From the NCBI GenBank assembly GCA_030531025.1, contig JAUMTV010000118.1, positions 1 through 9,258 on the forward strand: a stretch of 9,258 nucleotides of DNA. Direction: 5' to 3'. Source of the DNA: Turicibacter sp. Lineage in GTDB: Bacteria > Bacillota > Bacilli > MOL361 > Turicibacteraceae. The number at the start of each line of letters is the position of its first letter. The first letter of the stretch is position 1. Positions 1-8,758 of the stretch are shown here, piece after piece. The notes under the pieces were generated by a model, which did no database searches, was not told where the DNA came from, and saw nothing but the letters and a program-made list of their open reading frames with translations. The translations under genes and the position numbers were made by a program.

Positions 1-121
1 TTTCTGTAACTATGTTGCATACTTATTTTAAATAATAAAGCCCTTTCTGTCATTAGTATTACTGAATATAAGCATTTGTAACAGCGGTTTGAAATTTGTG
101 CCAAAAATGAAACACCTTGTG

Positions 122-163
122 ACAATAAAAAGTGCATAAACACTTATAGTGTCTATGCACTTA
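122..163 (-). terminator. Intrinsic terminator of the RpiR-family gene
   Basis: A 14-bp inverted repeat (130-143 with 149-162, one A-C mismatch, 5-nt loop) is followed on the minus strand by a TTTTTATTGT run. The stem overlaps the stop codon of the regulator gene at 161-163, so it sits exactly where a terminator for that gene should be. This is read directly from the sequence. The 120 bases to its left hold no gene I can support. Confidence 0.85.
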
Positions 164-877
164 CTTAATTCTTCTACCGATGGACTCTAAAATAAATATA
201 ACAGGAACTTGCGTTGTAATATCATATTCCTTTTTATTTTTTTGATTCGTCATATAATAGGATAGATTATAATGTGACATTTTAGCTAATGTTGAACTTG
301 TACTATTAGTAATACTAACAATCGTGCATCGCTGCTGTAAAAAGTGTCTTGCTAAATTAATAGTTTGTTCTGTTTCACCTGAGACTGACAAAACAATAGC
401 AACGGCTCCCTCACTAACACGGCCTATATTTGGATAGAATGGATCATCAATGACATAACTAAATTTCCCGATATTAGAAAAATACCGAGCACCATACTTA
501 CCTAAAATACCTGACGTTCCAACGCCAATAAAAACAATTTGTTCTGAAGCACTGACAATATCAGCAATCTTATTAATCTTTTGTTCAAATTCACTATGAT
601 GAATTGTTTCAAAGTAATGATTAATTTCAGAAATATCATTTAAAGGTTGTTTTTCCTTATTTTCTTCTAAATACATCTTAAATTGGACTTTAAATTCAGC
701 ATAACCTTCACAATTTAACTTTTTACAAAAACGCATAATGGCCGATGTCGATACATGAGTCGCATCAGCTAGCTCTCTAATTGTCATATATCGAATATGT
801 TGAGAGTTTTGCATGATGTAATTATAAATTAACATCTCTACATCAGTAAATTTTTTGATTTGTTCATGATTAAACAT
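161..877 (-). CDS. MurR/RpiR-family transcriptional regulator (HTH_6 + SIS domain)
   Basis: A 238-residue one-component regulator. Residues about 1-77 form an RpiR-type N-terminal HTH domain; its core runs about 27-63 and contains TIRELADATHVSTSAIMRF. Residues about 107-230 form a sugar-isomerase (SIS) domain, with the phosphosugar-loop motif GVGTSG at 118-123 and a second loop LSVSGET at 163-169. Members of this family bind a sugar phosphate through SIS and control genes for amino-sugar, sialic-acid or beta-glucoside use. The length is slightly short for the family (usually near 280) but both domains are intact. The start has a good SD (AGAGGAAG) 6-8 nt upstream. The gene is divergent from the M20 amidohydrolase, and a palindrome in between overlaps its predicted -10, which suggests autoregulation. 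The ligand and true targets cannot be told from the sequence. Confidence 0.9.
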   Translation of the reverse strand: MFNHEQIKKFTDVEMLIYNYIMQNSQHIRYMTIRELADATHVSTSAIMRFCKKLNCEGYAEFKVQFKMYLEENKEKQPLNDISEINHYFETIHHSEFEQKINKIADIVSASEQIVFIGVGTSGILGKYGARYFSNIGKFSYVIDDPFYPNIGRVSEGAVAIVLSVSGETEQTINLARHFLQQRCTIVSITNSTSSTLAKMSHYNLSYYMTNQKNKKEYDITTQVPVIFILESIGRRIK

Positions 878-910
878 ACATCTTCCTCTTCATGCACTTC
901 TATTAATTAA

Positions 911-934
911 ATGATACTGCTATCATAGTATCAT
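911..934. promoter_or_regulatory. Candidate operator palindrome in the rpiR-like / M20 divergent region
   Basis: Perfect 8-bp arms ATGATACT (911-918) and AGTATCAT (927-934) are separated by 8 nt. The right arm overlaps the predicted -10 of the minus-strand regulator. Dyads of this size are typical of dimeric HTH repressors, so this is a reasonable site for the adjacent RpiR-type protein. No binding evidence exists here, so the assignment is inference. Confidence 0.45.
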
Positions 935-962
935 ATTATTTCAAGAAGTTCTATAAAAGCAA
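933..962 (-). promoter_or_regulatory. Possible promoter of the RpiR-family gene
   Basis: On the minus strand, TTGCTT (957-962) and TAATAT (933-938) are separated by 18 nt and lie about 55 nt upstream of the start codon. The match to sigma-A consensus is moderate. The -10 is overlapped by the palindrome at 911-934. Confidence 0.4.
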
Positions 963-1075
963 GCATTTTTTTATAACCGTTATCATTTCGATTTGTACTC
1001 CTATTCTTAAAAGTTAGAATTCTAAGAACATATTAAGATATATTTCTTTTCTGTTTAAAAGAATCAAAAAATATT

Positions 1076-1115
1076 TTGAATGTAGACTATATATGTCCTA
1101 TTTATTTGTTATGAT
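1076..1115 (+). promoter_or_regulatory. Possible promoter of the M20 amidohydrolase unit
   Basis: Two overlapping options are visible. One is TTGAAT (1076-1081) with TATTTA (1099-1104) at 17-nt spacing. The other is an extended -10, TG-T-TATGAT (1107-1115), with no good -35. Either would start transcription 30-50 nt before the ATG. The rest of the 878-1154 gap shows only AT-rich sequence, the palindrome at 911-934 and a small ATAAC-C-GTTAT dyad at 973-983. Confidence 0.4.
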
Positions 1116-1154
1116 AGACATTAATTAAATATTAAAAATTAGTGAGGAATACAT

Positions 1155-2339
1155 ATGAATCCATTTATTCAACAAGCACAGTTAATCAAAGAAGAGTTAA
1201 TCAACTACAGACGAATCATTCACGAAAACCCTGAAGTTGGAGCTGTTCTTCCAAAAACAAAAGCATTTGTGATGAATAAATTAAAAGAGTTTGGATATGA
1301 ACCAACAGAAATTTGTGAAAGTGGAATTGTTGCGACAATTTCAGGTGAAAAACCAGGAAAAACATTCTTATTACGAGCAGATATGGATGCTTTACCAATG
1401 AAAGAAGAAACAAGTTGTGATTTTAAATCAACCAACGGATGCATGCATTCATGTGGACATGATATGCACACGGCAATGCTACTTGGAGCTGCGAAGCTTT
1501 TAAAACAAAATCAAAGCCAAATTGAAGGAAATGTTAAAATTGTTTTCCAACCAGATGAAGAAGGATTTACTGGTGCTAAAAAGATGATTGCTGCTGGAGT
1601 TCTTGAAAATCCTAAAGTAGATGCAGCGATGGCGATGCATGTTCATTCCGGAACACCTTCAAACCTAGTACTATGTGGATTAGGAACAACTCTTTCAGGA
1701 TGCAATCGTTTTAGAATTGTTGTTAAAGGACATGGTTGCCACGGAGCAATGCCTGAAACAGGAGTCGATCCAATTAATATTGCCGCACATATCTATATTT
1801 CTTTACAAGAAATTATTGCCCGAGAAATTGCTGCTGCCCAAGCAGCCGTTGTAACTATCGGTAAATTCGTAGGTAGAGATGCTCCTAATATCATTCCAGG
1901 ACAAGTGATTATGGAAGGTACTATCCGAAGCTTAGATAAAGAAGTAGGAGAATTTATTTTTAATCGCATCAATGATATTGTCATATCAACAGCAAAAATG
2001 TTCAGAGGAGAAGCTGAATTAATTGAATTATCATCTGTTCCACCGTTAGCTAATGATGATAAACTTGCACATGAAATTAGTTCATATGTAAAAGATTTAG
2101 TAGGTGAACAAGCAGTTATTTTATTGAAGCAAGGTGGTATGGGATCAGAAGACTTTGCATCTTACTCTTACGAAGTACCAAGTGTTTATTTAATGTTAGG
2201 CGCTGGTACAAAGGAAGAAAATCCTTTGTTTGGCCAACCTATGCACAATGAAAAGGTACAATTTAACGAAGATATTCTTGTAACAGGTGCTGCTATGCAT
2301 GCATATAGCGCTATCATGTGGTTAAAAAATAATAAATAA
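1155..2339 (+). CDS. M20D-family metallo-amidohydrolase (N-acyl-amino-acid / hippurate-type hydrolase)
   Basis: A 394-residue cytosolic metal-dependent amidohydrolase of the M20D type, a family that removes acyl groups from amino acids or conjugates (hippurate hydrolase, N-acetyl-amino-acid deacetylase, IAA-amino-acid hydrolase). Visible motifs: LRADMDALPM (73-82), HSCGHDMH (98-105) with metal ligands Cys100 and His102, FQPDEEG (131-137) with catalytic/metal glutamates 135-136, AMHVHS (160-165) with His162, and GQPMHNE (360-366) with His364 as the last ligand. The lid/dimerisation domain is about 183-295 (KGHGCHGAMP at 191-200), and GGMGSEDF lies at 327-334. Length and all ligands are typical, so it should be active. 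SD GTGAGG lies 7 nt before ATG. A short regulator follows at 7 bp, probably in the same transcript. The exact substrate is unknown. Confidence 0.93.
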   Translation: MNPFIQQAQLIKEELINYRRIIHENPEVGAVLPKTKAFVMNKLKEFGYEPTEICESGIVATISGEKPGKTFLLRADMDALPMKEETSCDFKSTNGCMHSCGHDMHTAMLLGAAKLLKQNQSQIEGNVKIVFQPDEEGFTGAKKMIAAGVLENPKVDAAMAMHVHSGTPSNLVLCGLGTTLSGCNRFRIVVKGHGCHGAMPETGVDPINIAAHIYISLQEIIAREIAAAQAAVVTIGKFVGRDAPNIIPGQVIMEGTIRSLDKEVGEFIFNRINDIVISTAKMFRGEAELIELSSVPPLANDDKLAHEISSYVKDLVGEQAVILLKQGGMGSEDFASYSYEVPSVYLMLGAGTKEENPLFGQPMHNEKVQFNEDILVTGAAMHAYSAIMWLKNNK

Positions 2340-2346
2340 CAGTATC

Positions 2347-2997
2347 ATGAGATTATTAGATTTAATATTTTATCTATTAAAATGTAGTTCAAAAGTGACA
2401 ATTAAAGAGTTGGCCAAAACATTCAATGTATCGACCAAAACAATTCAACGCGACTTAGATAAACTTTCCGTTTTAGGTATTCCAATTATTACTTATCGTG
2501 GAAAAGATGGTGGGGTTGAAATAGATAAAAACTATATTATCGCTAAACAAGTTCTTAAACAGAGTGATTACTATGCGTTAATTACCTCCCTGTATATTGG
2601 TGAACATCTTAGTAAAAGTATTCATCAAGCTTCTTTAATCGATAAATTCCGTCTCATAGACCCAAATAAATGCTCACAAATTATCAATAATCTTCAAAAG
2701 CATTTAATTATTGACCTATCTTACCCTAACTTTAATTTAGAATCTGAACTTTGTCAAACAATCAATCAGGCACTAGATAATCAAGTTCTTATCAAATTAA
2801 AGATAGGTCATAAAATGATGGAGGTTCTCCCAATCTCATATGTTTTAAAACCTCAAGGGCTATGCCTATATTGCTATACAGGTGAGTATCTCCTAATCCA
2901 ATTAGCTCACATCTGTGAAGCGACTCTTTCACATAAAAGTTGTACCGATTCCATCATTCATTACAATGATAATAAAGAAAAAATAAAGTTCATTTAA
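2347..2997 (+). CDS. Short HTH_11/WYL-like transcriptional regulator (YafY-type, shortened)
   Basis: 216 residues. Residues about 1-60 are a classic YafY-type winged helix: the HTH runs about 16-40 (KVTIKELAKTFNVSTKTIQRD), then a wing containing GIPIITYRGKDGGVEI (44-59). The C-terminal part, about 134-195, has the outline of a WYL effector domain (a strand pattern ending LQP-like 'LPISYVLKPQGLCLYCY'), but the WYL signature itself is absent and the protein is about 100 residues shorter than usual YafY proteins. It begins 7 bp after the M20 stop. No SD is visible before the ATG and no better in-frame start exists (a TAA lies 22-24 nt upstream), so translation may depend on coupling to the M20 gene. 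It is followed directly by a strong palindromic terminator. It probably regulates its own unit or a nearby gene; the effector is unknown. Confidence 0.8.
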   Translation: MRLLDLIFYLLKCSSKVTIKELAKTFNVSTKTIQRDLDKLSVLGIPIITYRGKDGGVEIDKNYIIAKQVLKQSDYYALITSLYIGEHLSKSIHQASLIDKFRLIDPNKCSQIINNLQKHLIIDLSYPNFNLESELCQTINQALDNQVLIKLKIGHKMMEVLPISYVLKPQGLCLYCYTGEYLLIQLAHICEATLSHKSCTDSIIHYNDNKEKIKFI

Positions 2998-3000
2998 TCT

Positions 3001-3042
3001 AAAAAGTCATGAACTAATCTTAAGATTAGTTCATGACTTTTT
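3001..3042. terminator. Perfect 42-nt palindromic bidirectional terminator
   Basis: 19-bp arms, beginning AAAAAGTCATGAACTAATC, flank a TTAA centre, so the whole 42 nt is its own reverse complement. The arms start with five A and end with five T, giving a U-tract in both directions. It lies just after the plus-strand regulator stop (2997) and about 40 nt after the minus-strand DUF2798 gene stop (3082). It can therefore end both convergent transcripts. Confidence 0.93.
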
Positions 3043-3081
3043 CTTATATTCTATATTTTCAGCTTTAGTGTTAAGATTTTA

Positions 3082-3582
3082 CTAAAGTGCCTCACTAATT
3101 GAATACTCCTCTTGATTAGTTTGTTGGGGTTTAAAAACAAGTCCAAAAATAAATCGTACAAGTAGTTGTACAAAAAATATTTGGCTAAAGAAAGCAAATG
3201 GTAAGTTAATAACAATGTTTTGCATCCACTGTGCAATTAGCTCACTCGTAAATCCATGGAATAAAATAGTTAAAATTAATGACATCATTGGACACATATA
3301 AGAAATAGTGGAACAAATAATTGCTAAAGTAACAAAAATAGGTTTATCTTCTCTTGGATTGACCATTTTAAATGCCAACTTCTCAGCAAGTGGTTCCACA
3401 ATCAATAATTCTAATATAATGGCGAAAAAAAACTCAATTGAAACGACTTTAATTGAAGCTAAAAAGACTTGATTAGACATCCCTCCCATTTCAATTGAAA
3501 GATTGTAAAAAACGAATAAATGGACTGTAATCAGTACGGTTAAAAAAGCATAAAAGATTTTTTGTAATTTAGTTGTAGGCAT
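3082..3582 (-). CDS. DUF2798-type four-helix membrane protein of unknown function
   Basis: A 166-residue integral membrane protein with four hydrophobic helices at about 9-29, 41-63, 81-108 and 120-148. The two halves each resemble one DUF2798 unit (two helices). Family-like marks are GGMSNQVFL (33-41), the loop VNPREDKP (74-81) and YMCPMMS (95-101). There are no catalytic motifs and the biochemical role of the family is not known to me. A strong SD (AGAGAGGAAG) lies 8 nt before the ATG. Upstream is a long structured leader with its own candidate promoter, so expression is likely controlled at the RNA level. The gene is downstream of bglA on the same strand, but a terminator-like stem and a new promoter separate them. 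Family assignment is by memory of the conserved loop; function is unassigned. Confidence 0.8.
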   Translation of the reverse strand: MPTTKLQKIFYAFLTVLITVHLFVFYNLSIEMGGMSNQVFLASIKVVSIEFFFAIILELLIVEPLAEKLAFKMVNPREDKPIFVTLAIICSTISYMCPMMSLILTILFHGFTSELIAQWMQNIVINLPFAFFSQIFFVQLLVRFIFGLVFKPQQTNQEEYSISEAL

Positions 3583-3606
3583 AAATGTTCTTCCTCTCTT
3601 TTAGTT

Positions 3607-3715
3607 ATTTAAGCCCGTAAACAAAAAAAGCCAACAAAAAAAGACACACGAAAGCACTCTGTACCGTAATCAGATTTACGTGCAAAGCACTACATGTGTC
3701 GTTGTCAGCTTAAAT
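3607..3715 (-). ncRNA. Structured 5' leader of the DUF2798 gene (candidate orphan riboswitch/attenuator)
   Basis: Read on the minus strand, nested elements are visible. An 8-bp closing repeat ATTTAAGC/GCTTAAAT (3708-3715 with 3607-3614) encloses everything. CAAC/GTTG (3701-3704 with 3632-3635) comes next. P1 GACACATG/CGTGTGTC (3693-3700 with 3643-3650) is followed by seven U (3636-3642). Inside P1 are the hairpin GTGC-TTT-GCAC (3680-3690) and the hairpin CGTAA-ATCTGA-TTACG (3665-3680), which abut each other. P1 plus the U-tract is an intrinsic terminator about 55 nt before the gene's SD, and the distal arm GCTTAAAT lies about 15 nt before the SD. I compared it from memory with purine, preQ1, fluoride, guanidine, THF, SAM and c-di-GMP classes and found no match. 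It might instead be only the terminator of the bgl operon. Confidence 0.6.
3636..3700 (-). terminator. Terminator stem with U7 between bglA and the DUF2798 gene
   Basis: The 8-bp stem GACACATG/CGTGTGTC (one G-U) closes a two-hairpin multiloop and is followed on the minus strand by TTTTTTTG. It lies about 100 nt past the bglA stop. It could serve as the end of the bgl transcript, as a conditional terminator in the DUF2798 leader, or both. Confidence 0.7.
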
Positions 3716-3736
3716 ATATTATTCAGTTATTTTAAA

Positions 3737-3766
3737 AACATATCATATTTCAGCTAAAAAAGTCAA
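3737..3766 (-). promoter_or_regulatory. Possible promoter for the DUF2798 gene, between bglA and the leader structure
   Basis: On the minus strand, TTGACT (3761-3766) and TATGTT (3737-3742) are spaced 18 nt apart. This would place the start just before the structured leader. The -35 lies within a weak A/T stem (AAAAAGT-6 nt-ACTTTTT, 3757-3776) that could be a minor terminator 24 nt past the bglA stop. The -10 is only a 4/6 match. Confidence 0.45.
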
Positions 3767-3799
3767 CTTACTTTTTATTGATACATCTTTCAACAAAAT

Positions 3800-5295
<1,496 letters not shown>

Positions 5296-5304
5296 TAATA
5301 CTTC

Positions 5305-7277
<1,973 letters not shown>

Positions 7278-7282
<5 letters not shown>

Positions 7283-7305
7283 TAGCCTAATTAAAGTAAC
7301 AATCC
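7278..7305 (-). promoter_or_regulatory. Ribonucleic antiterminator (RAT) site before bglF
   Basis: The minus strand begins GGATTGTTACT and ends TAGGCTATACCT, matching the LicT/BglG RAT pattern. It starts 2 nt after the licT stop codon. GGATTG to TATACC spans 27 nt, against 29 nt in the site before licT, because the apical stem-loop is 2 nt shorter and one G-C pair is lost. Confidence 0.9.
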
Positions 7306-7307
7306 TA

Positions 7308-8141
7308 TTAAATGTCTGTTATACGTTTGATATGAATTGTCAAATAAATCATTTCATTTTCTGTTAATTCACATCTATATTCTTTCTGAATAAAATCTCT
7401 CACTTTTAAAGTACATTCATATTCTTTTTGATACTGTTTTTTTAATACTTCAATAAAAGCTGTATCTTGATCTGAAATAACCGTTTCGCTAAAGATTCTT
7501 TGAGCAAAAAATTTAAGATGGGTGATAAACCTTTCATAATGAATCGAATATTCATCTAACTCTAACTTAAAATGATATTTAATAATGCTAATAATCTTAT
7601 CAATCATTTTCGTCATATCAGTTGTCTTTTGCATTGAAATATCATCCATTAATGCATTGACTAAATGTAATGCAATAAATCCTGCCTCATCTTCTGGTAA
7701 TGTGACCCCCAGTTTATTTTGAATAATATTTAAAGCTTCTTTTCCAACTAAAAACTCATGATTATAAAATTTTTTTATCTCCCATAGTAATGCATTTCGA
7801 ATCACAATTCCTTCATTATATCGATTGAGGGCACAATTAATATGATCGGCTAATGTAATATAAATATTTTTATTTAGCCGTTTTCCTAAAGATGCTTTAG
7901 CAAAACTAATAATTTGATTTGTAACTTGAATATGTTCTAAAGGAATCTTCTTCAGTAATTCAATGAGTTGATTAGAATCTGTCCTATCATTGCATGTATA
8001 TACTCTCTCTACTAATCTCTCCTCAACCACGTCACCTGGTACTTTCTTAAAACCTAATCCACATCCCATGACTAAAATTTCATTATTATTTTCATCAAAA
8101 GATTTAATTAGATTGTTATTAATGACTTTAACTACTTTCAT
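7308..8141 (-). CDS. licT: Transcriptional antiterminator, BglG/LicT family
   Basis: An RNA-binding antiterminator that stabilises RAT hairpins and prevents termination in its own leader and before bglF. I start it at the ATG at 8141 (277 aa, the usual LicT length), because family members begin MKV/MKI-KVINNN; the GTG five codons upstream has no properly spaced SD. The RNA-binding CAT domain is about 1-58 (KVINNNLI at 5-12, VMGCGLGF at 24-31). PRD1 runs about 65-170 with His100 (ADH) and His159 (IALHL). PRD2 runs about 172-277 with His208 (FITHLK) and His270 (LTIHIKR). These four histidines are at the positions used for phosphorylation by EII and HPr, so both negative (EII) and positive (HPr, catabolite) control should work. 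SD AAAGGTGG lies 11 nt upstream, slightly distant. It is first in the licT-bglF-bglA operon. Confidence 0.95.
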   Translation of the reverse strand: MKVVKVINNNLIKSFDENNNEILVMGCGLGFKKVPGDVVEERLVERVYTCNDRTDSNQLIELLKKIPLEHIQVTNQIISFAKASLGKRLNKNIYITLADHINCALNRYNEGIVIRNALLWEIKKFYNHEFLVGKEALNIIQNKLGVTLPEDEAGFIALHLVNALMDDISMQKTTDMTKMIDKIISIIKYHFKLELDEYSIHYERFITHLKFFAQRIFSETVISDQDTAFIEVLKKQYQKEYECTLKVRDFIQKEYRCELTENEMIYLTIHIKRITDI

Positions 8142-8173
8142 ATGCCCGATTCCCACCTTTCTATTTTAATTAC

Positions 8174-8240
8174 AAAAAGGCTATACCTTCTTGTTGAATT
8201 AAAATAAAAATACATAATTCAATCACAAGATGGTATAGCC
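8174..8240 (-). terminator. LicT-controlled leader terminator of the bgl operon
   Basis: On the minus strand, GGCTATACC (8232-8240) pairs perfectly with GGTATAGCC (8179-8187). TCTTGT/ACAAGA and TGAATT/AATTCA continue the stem after a single mismatch and a small bulge. Five U follow (8174-8178). The 5' arm overlaps the RAT at 8232-8260. Confidence 0.93.
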
Positions 8241-8260
8241 TGCATAATCAGTAACAATCC
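8232..8260 (-). promoter_or_regulatory. Ribonucleic antiterminator (RAT) site in the operon leader
   Basis: A 29-nt element starting GGATTGTTACTG and ending GCAGGCTATACC on the minus strand. It is a close match to the LicT/BglG RAT consensus in both length and paired positions. It begins about 12 nt after the expected transcription start. Confidence 0.95.
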
Positions 8261-8277
8261 AACTTATTTATGCCTCT

Positions 8278-8306
8278 ATTATATTTCATCATTTTACTAA
8301 TGTCAA
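8278..8306 (-). promoter_or_regulatory. Sigma-A promoter of the licT-bglF-bglA operon
   Basis: A perfect TTGACA (8301-8306) and TATAAT (8278-8283) with 17-nt spacing on the minus strand. Transcription would start near 8271, immediately before the RAT. A fully consensus promoter fits control by downstream antitermination rather than by activation of initiation. Confidence 0.95.
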
Positions 8307-8313
8307 TATTTTT

Positions 8314-8327
8314 TGTATGCGTTTTCT
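8314..8327. promoter_or_regulatory. Weak cre-like site upstream of the bgl promoter
   Basis: TGTATGCGTTTTCT matches 12 of 14 positions of the CcpA consensus TGWNANCGNTNWCA. It lies 7 bp upstream of the -35. Carbon catabolite control of such operons is common, but two mismatches at symmetric positions leave this uncertain. Confidence 0.35.
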
Positions 8328-8369
8328 AATAATTTTAACTTTAATTCATTAACTTTTTCTATTTTACGC

Positions 8370-8398
8370 TCGAATAAAATTGTAAATTTCTGTAATAT
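8370..8398 (+). promoter_or_regulatory. Possible promoter for the c-di-GMP riboswitch transcript
   Basis: TAATAT (8393-8398) is preceded by TG and by a poor -35 TCGAAT (8370-8375) at 17 nt. It lies about 50 nt upstream of the riboswitch. The stretch 8328-8445 is otherwise AT-rich with no gene visible. Confidence 0.3.
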
Positions 8399-8445
8399 AT
8401 ATCTAGTAGAAAAAATTGATCTTAAATAATAATTTCAAAAATTTA

Positions 8446-8521
8446 ACAGGCAAACCGAGAGAAATCTAGGGACGCAAAGCTATAGGGGTTAAGTTTTTTT
8501 AAACTATGCCAGCCAGTTGCC
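8446..8521 (+). ncRNA. Cyclic di-GMP-I riboswitch aptamer (GEMM)
   Basis: All the conserved blocks are present in order: AGGCAAACC (8448-8456), a GAAA tetraloop (8461-8464) closed by AGA/TCT, the core GGGACGCAAAGC (8469-8480), a variable P3 hairpin (about 8481-8507), and ATGCCAGCC (8506-8514) ending in GTTGCC (8516-8521). P1 pairs GGCAA (8449-8453) with TTGCC (8517-8521). This RNA class binds c-di-GMP and usually controls motility, adhesion, biofilm or exported-protein genes. It is on the plus strand, upstream of a broken secreted-protein gene. Confidence 0.95.
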
Positions 8522-8538
8522 AAAGAGTTAGTAAACTT

Positions 8539-8561
8539 TTTGTTATCATTGTGATAGTGAA
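8539..8561 (+). other. Linker hairpin between the aptamer and its terminator
   Basis: TTTGTTATCA (8539-8548) can pair with TGATAGTGAA (8552-8561) around a 3-nt loop, giving 10 bp with three G-U pairs. It probably belongs to the expression platform, placed between the two arms of the alternative helix 8521-8527/8570-8576. Confidence 0.5.
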
Positions 8562-8564
8562 ATT

Positions 8565-8588
8565 ATGTCCTCTTTGAGGGTATTTTTT
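8565..8588 (+). terminator. Likely terminator of the c-di-GMP riboswitch expression platform
   Basis: ATGTCCTC (8565-8572) pairs with GAGGGTAT (8576-8583) around TTT, 8 bp with two G-U, followed by five U. A competing helix CAAAGAG (8521-8527) with CTCTTTG (8570-8576) would break this hairpin and uses the last base of aptamer P1. That is the layout expected of a transcriptional switch. The direction (ON or OFF) is not certain, since only one base is shared with P1. Confidence 0.65.
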
Positions 8589-8597
8589 ATTATACAG

Positions 8598-8645
8598 CTA
8601 CATTTTATTTCATAAATGACTCTGTATGACGCCATCTCAATGTAG
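8598..8645 (+). repeat. Inverted repeat in the long leader of the broken secreted-protein gene
   Basis: Perfect 7-bp arms CTACATT (8598-8604) and AATGTAG (8639-8645) enclose 34 nt without a clear inner fold. No U-tract follows directly. With the next element it makes an extra structured region between the riboswitch terminator and the gene. Confidence 0.4.
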
Positions 8646-8654
8646 TTTTAAAAT

Positions 8655-8719
8655 AAAAAGTGATAACAAATAAAAGGCTGCACCTATTGGTAAATCCTTT
8701 GTAAATTATATCACTTTTT
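8655..8719 (+). ncRNA. Second structured element/terminator-like hairpin before the broken secreted-protein gene
   Basis: The 11-bp perfect stem AAAAAGTGATA (8655-8665) with TATCACTTTTT (8709-8719) encloses a second stem AAAGG/CCTTT (8673-8677 with 8696-8700) and an apical ACC-TATT-GGT (8682-8691). It ends with five T then CTGTTTT. It could be a second terminator in tandem, or a separate regulatory RNA. It lies about 30 nt before the SD. I do not recognise a known class. Confidence 0.5.
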
Positions 8720-8758
8720 CTGTTTTAAAAAATCACTTGAGAGTCTATGAGGAAAAAA

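Noticed and set aside
1..121. Possible minus-strand promoter (TTACAA with TACTAA) for a gene off the left edge
   Set aside because: The match to consensus is poor and no downstream gene is visible, so I cannot support it.
1216..1984. Minus-strand open frames inside the amidohydrolase gene
   Set aside because: They lie antisense to a gene with all family motifs, have no SD and show no domain-like text; they are shadows of the real frame.
3051..3236. A 61-aa minus-strand frame overlapping the end of the DUF2798 gene
   Set aside because: It is out of frame with the membrane protein, lacks an SD and runs into the gene's 3' region; it is a chance frame.
8142..8156. GTG start five codons upstream of licT
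   Set aside because: It would leave almost no spacing to the SD at 8153-8160, and family proteins begin at the internal MKVVKVINNN.
8446..8521. Other riboswitch classes or a tRNA-like element for this RNA
   Set aside because: The GGGACGCAAAGC core, GAAA tetraloop and ATGCCAGCC block are specific to c-di-GMP-I.
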